NCBI GenBank assembly: GCA_040772505.1
Contig: JAXGYA010000009.1
Location: forward strand, 90,912 to 154,911
DNA length: 64,000 nt
Direction of reading: 5' to 3'
From: Mariniphaga sp040772505
GTDB lineage: Bacteria > Bacteroidota > Bacteroidia > Bacteroidales > Prolixibacteraceae
A model generated the notes under the pieces. The model was not told where the DNA came from. It did not search any database and saw only the letters and a list, made by a program, of their open reading frames with translations. This document shows, piece after piece, positions 1-8,581 of the stretch (position 1 is its first letter; each line of letters starts with the position of its first letter). The translations under genes were made by a program, and so were the position numbers.

Positions 1-404
1 GTACCGATATATACTGCATCGATCGATTTGTCCTCCAAAAGCTTACGGTAATCTTTATACCTTCCTACCTGGTTCGAGAAATTTTCTCCCATTTTTGGGA
101 TTTGCCCCGGACGGGTTTCGATGTATCGCGGATCAACTTTCGACCGGTCGCGAGTGATGTAGGGTTCGTAAACATCGCACAGTGCAGCTACTTCGCAGTC
201 TGGTTCATTCATAAACTCGTGCATTACCTGTGAGCCACGGTTTCCAACTCCAATAAACCCGACTCTGATTTTATCATTTGCTCCCAGTATTCTGGAATAG
301 CTTTTGGCGCTCACCTGATTTGCACCAAGAGTTAGCCCTGCCGCAACCATGCCGGTTTTTGACAAAAAGGTGCGGCGGTTTGTTTTGTTTGAATTTTGAC
401 TCAT
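1..404 (-). CDS. Gfo/Idh/MocA family oxidoreductase, 5'-part only (cut by window edge)
   Basis: Only the first ~134 codons are in the window; the gene runs leftwards off position 1. The start is the ATG read from 404. Residues 9-16 give a twin-arginine signal (NRRTFLSKTG) followed by a hydrophobic stretch, so the protein is probably exported folded by Tat. A Rossmann segment follows (RVGFIGVGNRGSQV), typical of NAD(P)-binding Gfo/Idh/MocA dehydrogenases that act on sugars, inositols or glycosides. The next gene on the same strand is of the same superfamily and ends 15 bp upstream of this start, so the two are probably co-transcribed. The substrate cannot be inferred because the C-terminal domain is missing. 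Confidence 0.85.
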   Translation of the reverse strand, partial: MSQNSNKTNRRTFLSKTGMVAAGLTLGANQVSAKSYSRILGANDKIRVGFIGVGNRGSQVMHEFMNEPDCEVAALCDVYEPYITRDRSKVDPRYIETRPGQIPKMGENFSNQVGRYKDYRKLLEDKSIDAVYIG

Positions 405-419
405 TTTTATTGAAATTTT

Positions 420-1454
420 TTAAAATTTGATTTTTTTACTGCCCTTCCTGGCTTTCTCCATTACTTTATCCATAGATATCGGTTTGCCGCCTGTCTTCTT
501 GCTTTCTTCGGCAGCTTCCATAAAGGCTAAAATTTCCAGTGTCTCTTCGGGCCGAACCGGTAAGGCTCCAGTGTCAAAGTACCGGACAATCTCCTTCAGC
601 AACGGGTCATAGCCGTTATAGGTGCCCAGAGGTTTAATTCCCTTTTCACCATAAACACATCCGCCATAACCCGATTTCCCTTTTCGTATTCCGCGGAATG
701 TCCCCACCCTGTTTCCTTCCCAGACACCGACAACTACCTCGTTGTCGGGAGTGAATGCCCTGGTAACGGTTTTACATCCTGTTCCCATTGCCGTAAACAA
801 TGTCTCCACACCATGAATCCCGTACCAGAACAGGTCGGGATGAGTTTTTTCCAATGATGCCGGACTGAATGCATCTGCACCAAGCACCTGTCCAACCTCA
901 CCGCTCAGCACTTCATCCATGCCCTGAATATAGCGAAGTGATGATGCTGAAAAGAGAGGAGCACCATAAAATGCAGTGGCATCAAAAATCGCCATTGCTT
1001 CCGCCAGGGAGGCGGTCATGGGTTTGTCGATAAACATACGCTTGCCGGCTTTCAAAACCGGAAGCGCCTGCTCAAGGTGGCGGCGCCCATCGTTGGTTTC
1101 AAGCAGAACTACGTCCACTTTGGCAAGCATCTCCTCAATGGATTGGAAAATTTCCACGCCCATCTCCTGAATTTGTTTGGTATAGCCCTCAATTCGCTCA
1201 ACCGATGAAGGAATGTCAAGACTGCCCTGCGGATATGCTGCCACTACTTTATAGCCCAAAAAGCTGTCGTCTGCATTTTCGGCATTCAGCGACTTGGTGA
1301 ACGCAATGCTGTGTGAAGTGTCCAGCCCGATAATGCCAACTCTTTTCCCCTGAGCAGCATTTTGTCCGGATGTCTGACCCATAACTGACGCACCCAATGA
1401 AATACCAACACCGGTTAATGCGCTTGTTTTTAAGAAATCTCTTCTGTCAATCAT
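420..1454 (-). CDS. Tat-exported Gfo/Idh/MocA family oxidoreductase
   Basis: 344 residues. The N-terminus MIDRRDFLKTSALTG is a twin-arginine signal of the type common on Bacteroidota periplasmic oxidoreductases. A Rossmann motif (KRVGIIGLDTSHSIAF) follows, and MFIDKPMTASLAEA near residue 140 is the conserved DKP/EKP segment, whose Lys belongs to the active site in this superfamily. Length is usual. The glycine pattern of the nucleotide-binding loop is altered (GLDTSH instead of GxGxxG), a variant seen in some Gfo/Idh subfamilies; cofactor use should not be assumed. It precedes a second family member on the same strand, suggesting a sugar or polyol degradation cluster that continues outside the window. 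Substrate unknown. Confidence 0.85.
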   Translation of the reverse strand: MIDRRDFLKTSALTGVGISLGASVMGQTSGQNAAQGKRVGIIGLDTSHSIAFTKSLNAENADDSFLGYKVVAAYPQGSLDIPSSVERIEGYTKQIQEMGVEIFQSIEEMLAKVDVVLLETNDGRRHLEQALPVLKAGKRMFIDKPMTASLAEAMAIFDATAFYGAPLFSASSLRYIQGMDEVLSGEVGQVLGADAFSPASLEKTHPDLFWYGIHGVETLFTAMGTGCKTVTRAFTPDNEVVVGVWEGNRVGTFRGIRKGKSGYGGCVYGEKGIKPLGTYNGYDPLLKEIVRYFDTGALPVRPEETLEILAFMEAAEESKKTGGKPISMDKVMEKARKGSKKIKF

Positions 1455-1608
1455 CTCTTTAAAATTTTAGTTGATTTTTAAATATAGCATGACTTTTATC
1501 ACTTTTTACAAGATTATCATGTCATTTTCACATCCTCTCTTATCTGAAAACTTTGAAAAGCCTAAATTACAGAATCTTTTCTTTTTACGGATATTTTTCC
1601 TTTACATT

Positions 1609-3657
1609 TTATTTCAAACTCAGATTCAGGGAAATTCCGGCTTTAATCCACCTACCGGGCTGCACCACATTTCCCAAATCGAAATAATGCACATTGAACA
1701 GATTATTGGCTGAAACATAAAATTGCACTGAATTTAGCTGATAAACAATTTTTGCATGAGTTAGCCAAAAAGAGTTGTATGGGGTTTCTACAGTAGCTCC
1801 TTCTGATGTGACCAAGCCAAAAGTTCCCTCCCTTTTCTGATAAATAAAGGCTATTTCTGACGAAAATTGTTTTGTAAAGTGCTGGTTGACTGAAGCAACA
1901 AGTTTATGACGAATATTGTCCAGCACATAGTAGGAAATCAAATCCTCTTCCTGTTTCTGCTGATTATTAAAAAAATAGCTAAGTCGTATGTTGTCAGGTG
2001 AAAATATCTTCAGATGAAGTTTGGGCTGATACTGAATCTGAATCTCGGTTCCCTGACTAAAAATCCGGGTGTGGTTCATTGACTGCCAGAATTTGTCACT
2101 TTCTGATTCCTTTACCCAATCAATCAGATTTTTTCCGGTGCGGTGAAAAATTACGCCATGTCCCTGCAAAAACGCCAGGTCATATTTTATTCCGAACTCT
2201 GCCGCAGATGTTTTTTCGGGCTTTAATTCCGGATTACCGCGGTTAACGGGGCCTGAATAATACAAATCAGTAAACGTGGGCATTCTCATGGATCTGTTCC
2301 ACGATGCAAACAATTTTACAGCTGGAGAAAACCGGTAGCTCACATCAATTCCCGGAAAGAAATTTATCTCCCTGTTATCTGAAACGGAGTTGCCCATTAT
2401 TCCTGCTGAAAAATTCCAGTTGTTTGCAAAAACAGTGTGCTCCAGGAAAAGCGAAGCGATACTTCGTGCTTTTGATTTTGTGTAAAATGCATCTTCATTC
2501 TTCACTTTAATATTTTTCCCAATGCTTTCCCCCAGCACATTACTTAATATTTCCTCAGATCTGAATTCAGTTCCAAAAGCAGTTTTGCCGGCTTCCCATA
2601 AAAACCATGAATTTAATTTTGCACCCCGGACGTCTGTCCGGTGGTAATTATGATTGTGATACCATTCGGGTGCATCATTCCGAAAAAGCATAAATTTATC
2701 TAAGTTCCTTCGCAAGTAGAGCGCCGGAGCAAAATGCATTTTTCGGGTTGAATTCCATCTTAACGATGCAAAACAGGTGCTGGTTTTTTCAAATTGCTCG
2801 GGATACAATGGCGAATAAAAGCTGTTGGCGCCAAAGCTTTTTCCGGTGATTCCTGCCTGTGCCGACATTGTTCCGCCAGTGCTTTCCATTTCAGCAGAGT
2901 AAAACAGATTGGTATCCTCAAAATCTGTATTCTTAATGTATCCTTTTGAGCTCTTTCTATTGATTGCCCCTAAATGTCCGGTGTTTCCGGTTTGGAAACT
3001 CCCGGATAAATTCCCGTTCAAATAGCCGAAACTTCCGGCTGTTGCGTCAGTTTGAAGAGAAACACCTTCCGGTTTTTTGGTAACAAAATTAATGGCGCCC
3101 GAAAAGGCATCCGGACCGTAAACTCTTGCTGCTGGCCCTTCCAAAATTTCTATGCGTTCAATCTGGGAAAGAGTTACCGGAAGGTTCAGATTATGATGCC
3201 CGGTCTGAGGGTCAGTAATGTTTATTCCATTCAGCAAAATCAAAGTTTGATCAAAAGAGCCTCCCCGAATACTGATATCAGCCTGAACGCCTTCGGCTCC
3301 GCGCTGCCTGACATCTACGCCAGCTATAAACTCAAGTAAATCCTGCACACTTTGTGCAGGCGACTGCTGAATATCAGCGCTTTCAATTACGGAAAGGATT
3401 CGTGCAATCTGTGAATAAATTAAAGGTGAACGCGAAGCGGCAACTTCGACTTCATCAATTTCATGCGTAATTCTTACTGATGAACTATCCTGTTCTGAAC
3501 CTGATGAAACCAAAGGCAAGGCGACAAAATAAGCAACCGGCAGAACAGAAATTTTCACTATTTTTCTGAGTACACTGAACAGCGAATAGCTCCTTCTCCC
3601 CCACTTTTTAAAAACATAATAACTTTTGTTCCGAAATGCACCTGAGTTTATTTTCAT
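1609..3657 (-). CDS. TonB-dependent outer-membrane receptor
   Basis: 682 residues. After a long basic N-region there is a hydrophobic export segment (about residues 33-52), then a TonB-box-like stretch (IDEVEVAASRSP, ~67-78), a plug domain with DISIRGGSFDQTLILLNG and GPDAFSGAINFVTKK, and a ~500-residue beta-barrel ending in an aromatic-rich strand (AGISLNLSLK). The plug and barrel size and the lack of a carboxypeptidase-like N-terminal domain resemble BtuB-type vitamin or siderophore receptors rather than SusC. No partner SusD, periplasmic binding protein or ABC transporter is adjacent and no cobalamin riboswitch was seen upstream, so the ligand is unknown. It is divergent from a sigma factor gene across a 251-bp gap. 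Confidence 0.88.
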   Translation of the reverse strand: MKINSGAFRNKSYYVFKKWGRRSYSLFSVLRKIVKISVLPVAYFVALPLVSSGSEQDSSSVRITHEIDEVEVAASRSPLIYSQIARILSVIESADIQQSPAQSVQDLLEFIAGVDVRQRGAEGVQADISIRGGSFDQTLILLNGINITDPQTGHHNLNLPVTLSQIERIEILEGPAARVYGPDAFSGAINFVTKKPEGVSLQTDATAGSFGYLNGNLSGSFQTGNTGHLGAINRKSSKGYIKNTDFEDTNLFYSAEMESTGGTMSAQAGITGKSFGANSFYSPLYPEQFEKTSTCFASLRWNSTRKMHFAPALYLRRNLDKFMLFRNDAPEWYHNHNYHRTDVRGAKLNSWFLWEAGKTAFGTEFRSEEILSNVLGESIGKNIKVKNEDAFYTKSKARSIASLFLEHTVFANNWNFSAGIMGNSVSDNREINFFPGIDVSYRFSPAVKLFASWNRSMRMPTFTDLYYSGPVNRGNPELKPEKTSAAEFGIKYDLAFLQGHGVIFHRTGKNLIDWVKESESDKFWQSMNHTRIFSQGTEIQIQYQPKLHLKIFSPDNIRLSYFFNNQQKQEEDLISYYVLDNIRHKLVASVNQHFTKQFSSEIAFIYQKREGTFGLVTSEGATVETPYNSFWLTHAKIVYQLNSVQFYVSANNLFNVHYFDLGNVVQPGRWIKAGISLNLSLK

Positions 3658-3856
3658 TTTATTCGTACCTTTTAAAAATTAACCACAAAATTAATATTAA
3701 ATTCACCTCGTTCACCGATTACTTAAAAAGTCGGATAAACCTTAAAACAGACCAAAAACCTGCTCCTTTTTGCAATCAATAGTTAAGCTTTATCAGATAT
3801 AGATAAAATCAAATAGAAAAGGAGCTTAAAGTCTTTTTTATTCCATTGCTCTGACT

Positions 3857-3864
3857 TATATTTG
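3857..3864 (+). promoter_or_regulatory. Bacteroidota -7 element before the sigma factor gene
   Basis: TATATTTG matches the TAnnTTTG consensus of Bacteroidota primary-sigma promoters and lies 44 bp before the sigma factor ATG. A T-run at 3834-3839 is at the right distance for a weak -33 element. The remainder of the 3658-3908 intergenic region is AT-rich, with no other feature seen. Confidence 0.5.
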
Positions 3865-3908
3865 CCCTGACAAATTGAAATAGATATAATAATTAAAAAC
3901 AAAAAGCC

Positions 3909-4418
3909 ATGACTCAGGTTCAATTCAACGAGGCACTCCTCGGTTTAAGAAACAAACTCCACTACTATGCCCTTAGTTTAACATCCGATCCTGAACGCGC
4001 AAATGATCTGCTTCAGGAAACCATGCTGAAAGCGCTCACCTATCGTGATAAATTTACGCAGAATACAAACTTTAAAGCATGGTTATATACAATAATGAAA
4101 AACACATTTATCAATGATTACCGCAGGAATGTAAAAACAAGGAACACGTTTGACGACTCAAACAATGATTTTCATCTGTTGTTCTCCAAAGACAAGGTTT
4201 TTCCCGCACCGGATTCATTCTACAGCACAAAGGAAATTCTAAAAACCATTGATGAACTGGAAGATGATTACCGCATTCCGTTCACTATGTTTTTGGATGG
4301 TTACAAATATAAAGAAATTGCTGAAAAGCTTGATATTCCTCTTGGAACAGTGAAAAGCCGGATATTTTTTACACGCAAAAAGCTTGAGAAATCATTAAGC
4401 GAATACTCGAATAATTGA
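3909..4418 (+). CDS. RNA polymerase sigma factor, sigma-70 family (ECF-like)
   Basis: 169 residues, the usual size of an ECF sigma factor. Region 2 runs from about residue 10 to 80 (ERANDLLQETMLKALTY, then FKAWLYTIMKNTFINDYRR). Region 4 is the C-terminal helix-turn-helix (FLDGYKYKEIAEKLDIPLG followed by TVKSRIFFTRKKL). No anti-sigma factor is adjacent; the gene is monocistronic between its own TAnnTTTG promoter and an intrinsic terminator. It belongs to the group of short sigma factors widespread in Bacteroidota whose regulons are mostly unknown. The divergent TonB receptor could be a target, but this is only inferred from position. Confidence 0.9.
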   Translation: MTQVQFNEALLGLRNKLHYYALSLTSDPERANDLLQETMLKALTYRDKFTQNTNFKAWLYTIMKNTFINDYRRNVKTRNTFDDSNNDFHLLFSKDKVFPAPDSFYSTKEILKTIDELEDDYRIPFTMFLDGYKYKEIAEKLDIPLGTVKSRIFFTRKKLEKSLSEYSNN

Positions 4419-4439
4419 AATACAGAAAAAAATCTATTG

Positions 4440-4470
4440 AAAGATCTTCGTTTTTCGGGGATCTTTTTTT
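4440..4470 (+). terminator. Intrinsic terminator of the sigma factor gene
   Basis: A hairpin with an AAAGATCTTCG arm and a CGGGGATCTTT arm (two G-U pairs, five-T loop) merges into a run of T residues, 20 bp after the sigma factor stop codon. Confidence 0.8.
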
Positions 4471-4493
4471 ATTTTTAGGGAAAACATATCATC

Positions 4494-5054
4494 ATGAAAA
4501 AAATTGTAGTACCTCTTGCCGAGGGATTTGAAGAAATTGAAGCAGTCAGTATAGTTGATGTTTTGCGCAGGGCGAACATTGAAACGCTAACCGTCTCGAT
4601 ATCAGACCAGAAAGAAGTATCCGGAGCTCACGGAATTCCAATTGTTGCCGACAAATTGTTTGATGAAACAGATTTTAATGCTTTTGATATGATTGTGCTT
4701 CCCGGGGGAATGCCCGGAACAACCAACTTGAAGAATCATTCAGGACTTGCAGACCAAATCATCAATTACCATAAAGAAGGAAAGCTTTTGGGGGCAATTT
4801 GTGCCGCTCCGCTTGTTTTTGGAAATTTAAATATTTTAAAAAATGAAAAGGCAACCTGTTTTCCCGGTTTTGAAGACCAGCTAACCGGTGCTCAGGTAAC
4901 AGGAAATGAGGTAGAAGTTTCAGGAAAAATCATTACCGGAAAAGGTGCTGGAGTTGCTATCCGGTTTGCTTTGAAAATTGTAGAAATTCTCAAAGGGAAG
5001 GTTTTTGCTGATGAATTGGCAAAAAAAATGATTGTTCCGGCAGATGAAAACTGA
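4494..5054 (+). CDS. DJ-1/PfpI family protein (DJ-1 type glyoxalase III/deglycase-like)
   Basis: 186 residues, the normal size of the DJ-1/ThiJ family, a flavodoxin-like fold. The nucleophilic-elbow cysteine is C103 in GAICAAP and the conserved acidic partner is E16 in GFEEIEA, equivalent to human DJ-1 C106 and E18. These proteins react with or detoxify methylglyoxal and take part in oxidative-stress protection; the exact activity is debated in the family. The stop codon overlaps the start of the following thioredoxin-like gene, so the two are translationally coupled and probably share a redox role. Confidence 0.9.
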   Translation: MKKIVVPLAEGFEEIEAVSIVDVLRRANIETLTVSISDQKEVSGAHGIPIVADKLFDETDFNAFDMIVLPGGMPGTTNLKNHSGLADQIINYHKEGKLLGAICAAPLVFGNLNILKNEKATCFPGFEDQLTGAQVTGNEVEVSGKIITGKGAGVAIRFALKIVEILKGKVFADELAKKMIVPADEN

Positions 5055-5376
5055 AGCACACACCACAGGAGAACTGGATTTGATAAGCAGCTCTACCCCT
5101 GCCCTACTGCTCTATTTCTACAACGACAGTTGTGCGCCATGTGTGGTATTGCGCCCCAAAATTGAGGAGTTGCTAAACGAATCCTTTCCATTGATGAAAC
5201 ACACATACATCAATGCTGCCCTCAATCCGGCTATTGCCGCATCTCACGGTGTTTTTTCCAGTCCGGCAATAATTGTTTTTTTCGATGGGAAGGAGACTTT
5301 CAGGGTCAGCTCAAATATCTCCGTTAGAGAATTGGCTGCTAAAATTAAACGGTATTATAATTTGATTTTTGAATAA
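5044..5376 (+). CDS. Thioredoxin-family protein
   Basis: 110 residues from the ATG at 5044, which overlaps the DJ-1 gene by 11 bp. An in-frame TTG at 5032 is also possible, but the ATG gives the better start. The redox motif CAPC (C30 and C33) sits after a beta-strand (LLLYFYND), and a cis-proline type segment (SSPAIIVFFDGK) follows, as in thioredoxins. There is no signal peptide, so the protein is cytoplasmic. It differs from housekeeping TrxA (WCGPC), so it is a divergent thioredoxin-like protein; its partner is unknown. It is coupled to the DJ-1 gene. Confidence 0.85.
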   Translation: MKTEAHTTGELDLISSSTPALLLYFYNDSCAPCVVLRPKIEELLNESFPLMKHTYINAALNPAIAASHGVFSSPAIIVFFDGKETFRVSSNISVRELAAKIKRYYNLIFE

Positions 5377-5382
5377 TTCATT

Positions 5383-5399
5383 GAAAACTAAAAGTTTTC
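5383..5399. terminator. Stem-loop between convergent genes
   Basis: A perfect 7-bp stem GAAAACT/AGTTTTC with an AAA loop lies between the thioredoxin-like gene and the stop of the convergent peptidase gene. It could act in both directions, but it is AT-only apart from two pairs and has no long T-run. Confidence 0.35.
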
Positions 5400-7551
5400 A
5401 CCTCTCCCCCACCAGATCCATTTCATCCAGCAGATAGCCTGCACCTGCAAATTTATCGATCAGGAACAGTGCATAGCGGATGTCGATGGAGATATTTCTC
5501 GATTGTTCAGGGTCATACATGATATCGCTCATGGTTCCCTCCCAGCAGCGGTCGAAGTTAACGCCTATCAGATGCCCTTTGCCATTTACAACCGGACTCC
5601 CCGAATTGCCGCCGGTGGTGTGGTTTGAAGCCGTAAAGCAAACCGGCAAATAGCCTGCTTCATCGGCATATTCTCCGTAATCACGCCGGTTATATAATAT
5701 TTTCAACTGCTCCGGCACAGCAAATTCATAAATCTCAGGATTGTCTTTTTGCATAACCCCCTCCAAAGTCGTGTAATACTTGTACTTCAAACCATCATTG
5801 GGATTATAGCCTTCAACTTTCCCGTAGGCAACACGAAGGGTCAGATTGGCATCGGGATAAAGCTGCTCTCCCTCTTTCATCTGCATGATTCCGCCCATGT
5901 AAGTCTTCATCTCACGGTCAATAAATTTCCTGAGCTCTTCAACAATCGGAATAACATGAGCAGAACTGTGTGATTCCAGCTGATTATACAACCGCATAAC
6001 CGGATCTTTTCGAAGCTTCAGCAGTGTTTTGATATTTCCCTCTTTCAATAATTCCTCCAACTTTAGGAAATCGGTAAGCAAAGAGCGCTGATAAACTTTT
6101 TTCAACAATTTCTCTTCAGTATTCTTTGCCAACAATTTATTCAGGTAACCGGGCAGCATTTTTGAAGGCAAATCTTTAGAAAGTAAGGGAATAAGGGCTT
6201 CAAAAAGCTGTTCGTCTATGGGCTGATGATAGTCTTTTGAGAAGGAACGTATAAATTCTGATGCGCTTTTCAACTCTCTGTCAGGTTGTTTTTCGGGATT
6301 TTCTTCTATTGCTATCAGGATATTTTCAATTTGTTTTGCCACCTTAAAAATTTCAATACCATTCCAGACAATTTCGGAATAGTAGTCATAAGCTTTGATG
6401 TAGTCCTGATACACATAATAGAGTACGCTAAAATTCTCAAACGTCTCTTTATATTCGTTTTCCCAAAGATTGTTTGCCTTTGCCCAATTCTCGAACTCTT
6501 TCTCAAATTCCTGCTTTTTGGCCACAGCATTCAATCGTCTTAACCCCATGATTTCACCCTGCCACTTTTTCCATGCATTACTCACAGTTGCATGTTTTGC
6601 CGAATATTGGATACGTACTTTAGGGTTGGCTTCCATTGCTTTTCCATAAATCTCCAGTTTTTTATCCCGGATAGCAATGCGGTCAGGGTCGCGCTGGTTT
6701 TCAATAATATTCACCTCGTATGAAGGGATATACTGCATGGTGTTCCCCGGGTTGCCAAACACCATTGTAAAATCATCCTGCTGAATGCCTTCAAGTGAAA
6801 CGGGAAAGTACTTTTTTGGGCGGTAGGGTAAATTTTCCGGCGAATAATCTGCCGGCTCATTGTTTTTGTCCGCATAAACCCTGAAAAGGGCAAAATCGCC
6901 GGTATGCCTCGGCCAGATCCAGTTATCGTCATCGCCGCCAAACTTACCTATTGATGAGGGCGGAGCCCCTACCAGTCTCACATCGCGGTAAACTTTATAA
7001 ATGTATAAATAGTACTGATTGCCATAAAACAGCGGCTTCACCTGTGCCAGATATTTTCCATTCTTTGAAGCTTCGCGTTCAATCTTCATGCTGTTTTCCA
7101 ATGCTTTTTTCTCACGTTCTTCGTTCTCAAGGTTTTCTGCACCTTCCAGAACCCGGGCAGTCACGTCCTGCATACTTTCCAGAAAACGCACGGTCAGTCC
7201 CGGATTCGACAGTTCTTCGCTTCTGTTCATAGCCCAGAAGCCATGAGTGAGATAGTCATTCTCCAGCGTACTGTGCGACTGAATTTGCCTGTAACCGCAA
7301 TGGTGATTGGTTATCAGAAGCCCATCCGGGGAGATCATTCCCCCGGTACAACCCCCGCCAAAGACCACCACGGCATCTTTCATACTTGGATTATCTGTAT
7401 CATAAACATCAGTGGCAGTCAGTTGAAAGCCCATTTCCTGCATTTCAGCCAAATTGAACTTTTCGAGAAGCAAGGGAATCCACATCCCCTCTTTGGCGGA
7501 TAGTGAACACGTTAAGAACAGAACTAAAAGTAAGGCAAATATTTTTTTCAT
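5398..7551 (-). CDS. S46 family dipeptidyl peptidase, DPP11-type (Asp/Glu-specific)
   Basis: 717 residues with an N-terminal signal peptide (MKKIFALLLVLFLTCSLSA). Peptidase family S46: the catalytic His is in LLITNHHCGY, the Asp in NWIWPRHTGDF and the Ser in GGNSGSPV (S650). The residue that sets S1 specificity in this family, 18 positions after the Ser, is Arg (GVNFDRCWE, R668), as in DPP11, rather than the Gly of DPP7. This predicts release of dipeptides with acidic residues at P1. The enzyme would work in the periplasm on peptides imported as nutrients, consistent with amino-acid-using Bacteroidota. Length is normal. The gene stands alone and is convergent with the upstream pair. Confidence 0.92.
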   Translation of the reverse strand: MKKIFALLLVLFLTCSLSAKEGMWIPLLLEKFNLAEMQEMGFQLTATDVYDTDNPSMKDAVVVFGGGCTGGMISPDGLLITNHHCGYRQIQSHSTLENDYLTHGFWAMNRSEELSNPGLTVRFLESMQDVTARVLEGAENLENEEREKKALENSMKIEREASKNGKYLAQVKPLFYGNQYYLYIYKVYRDVRLVGAPPSSIGKFGGDDDNWIWPRHTGDFALFRVYADKNNEPADYSPENLPYRPKKYFPVSLEGIQQDDFTMVFGNPGNTMQYIPSYEVNIIENQRDPDRIAIRDKKLEIYGKAMEANPKVRIQYSAKHATVSNAWKKWQGEIMGLRRLNAVAKKQEFEKEFENWAKANNLWENEYKETFENFSVLYYVYQDYIKAYDYYSEIVWNGIEIFKVAKQIENILIAIEENPEKQPDRELKSASEFIRSFSKDYHQPIDEQLFEALIPLLSKDLPSKMLPGYLNKLLAKNTEEKLLKKVYQRSLLTDFLKLEELLKEGNIKTLLKLRKDPVMRLYNQLESHSSAHVIPIVEELRKFIDREMKTYMGGIMQMKEGEQLYPDANLTLRVAYGKVEGYNPNDGLKYKYYTTLEGVMQKDNPEIYEFAVPEQLKILYNRRDYGEYADEAGYLPVCFTASNHTTGGNSGSPVVNGKGHLIGVNFDRCWEGTMSDIMYDPEQSRNISIDIRYALFLIDKFAGAGYLLDEMDLVGER

Positions 7552-7628
7552 TTTCCGGTATTTTATTTCAAAAAAACAAAAATAGGAAAACCTGGCTATC
7601 CTGCCGAAATTTTATGACCAAATGAGTT

Positions 7629-8378
7629 TTATTGAAATAGAAGATCTTTTGCTGAATTGTAACCAAGCTTAAACAGTTCCTTTGAATGGCTCAAACGAAA
7701 AATATCATAGCTGTTAATACCTTCAGGTTCAATATAAACCGATGAATATTTCCGTATCTGCCTAATGTTGGCATTTGCATTCATATAAAATGTGCGGACT
7801 GCCACCTGAATTAAATTTTTGAATTTACCGTCCCTTTCAAGAGGATTGATATTTACGGTTACTATCTGCTCACAATCATTTTTAATGGGCTCAATGGGAA
7901 TATTATCCAAAAGTCCGCCATCAACAAAATATTCCCCATCAATTTCCACAGGCGAAAAAACCACCGGAATCGAAGATGATGCCAAAACTGCTATATCCAA
8001 CAGACCTTTGTTTTTATATTCAACAATCCCCTTGTTCAGATTGGAAACTGCAATAAAAAATGCAACAGGCAGGTCTTCAATGTTTTTGTAAGGAATCTCA
8101 TTTTGTATTACCTCCTGCAGTCCGTTCAATTTCAGCAATCCATCCACCGGAAAATGGAGGTTGGTATATTTAAAAAACGTTCCGCTGCTGAAAATTTCCA
8201 GAATTTCTTCAGGTGATTTGTTGGCTGCAATGAAAGCACCAACAATTGCTCCGGCGCTTGTTCCGGATATCACATCGGGTCTGATCCCCTTTTCATAGAG
8301 TGCTGAAATTACGCCCAGGTGCGCAAATCCGCGTGTGCCGCCGCCACTAAGTACCAACCCTGTTTTAAATTTTTTCAT
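7629..8378 (-). CDS. Patatin-like phospholipase family protein
   Basis: 249 residues, RssA/patatin-like. The oxyanion-hole glycines are in LVLSGGGTRGFAHLG (about residues 8-22), the nucleophile Ser in GTSAG (about 40) and the catalytic Asp in DGG (VDGGLLDNIP, about 153), so the Ser-Asp dyad is complete. There is no signal peptide, implying a cytoplasmic acyl hydrolase acting on phospholipids or acyl esters. The length matches short stand-alone patatins without a barrel domain. It follows the S46 peptidase in direction but the 77-bp gap gives no proof of an operon. Confidence 0.9.
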   Translation of the reverse strand: MKKFKTGLVLSGGGTRGFAHLGVISALYEKGIRPDVISGTSAGAIVGAFIAANKSPEEILEIFSSGTFFKYTNLHFPVDGLLKLNGLQEVIQNEIPYKNIEDLPVAFFIAVSNLNKGIVEYKNKGLLDIAVLASSSIPVVFSPVEIDGEYFVDGGLLDNIPIEPIKNDCEQIVTVNINPLERDGKFKNLIQVAVRTFYMNANANIRQIRKYSSVYIEPEGINSYDIFRLSHSKELFKLGYNSAKDLLFQ

Positions 8379-8581
8379 TGAATTATATTAATTTTTCTCA
8401 CAGGCATCATACAAAATTTGCTAAAATCAAATCCTGCAAACTTCATAAAATTTCTTAGGAAAAGGTGTTTTTACATTTATGTGCTAATATCGTTGTCAAA
8501 ATTGTTAAAAGCAACAATACAAGTCAGAAAAAAAGATAATATTTGCTATTTAGAATTTGTATTCACAAAAAGTCCATTAAA

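Noticed and set aside
1471..1713. 80-codon plus-strand ORF between the oxidoreductase and TonB receptor genes
   Set aside because: It is AT-rich, overlaps the receptor 3' end in antisense and has no conserved features.
3658..3908. Cobalamin riboswitch or Fur-like box upstream of the TonB receptor
   Set aside because: The region was read on both strands and is AT-rich, without the conserved B12-box or a clear iron-box palindrome.
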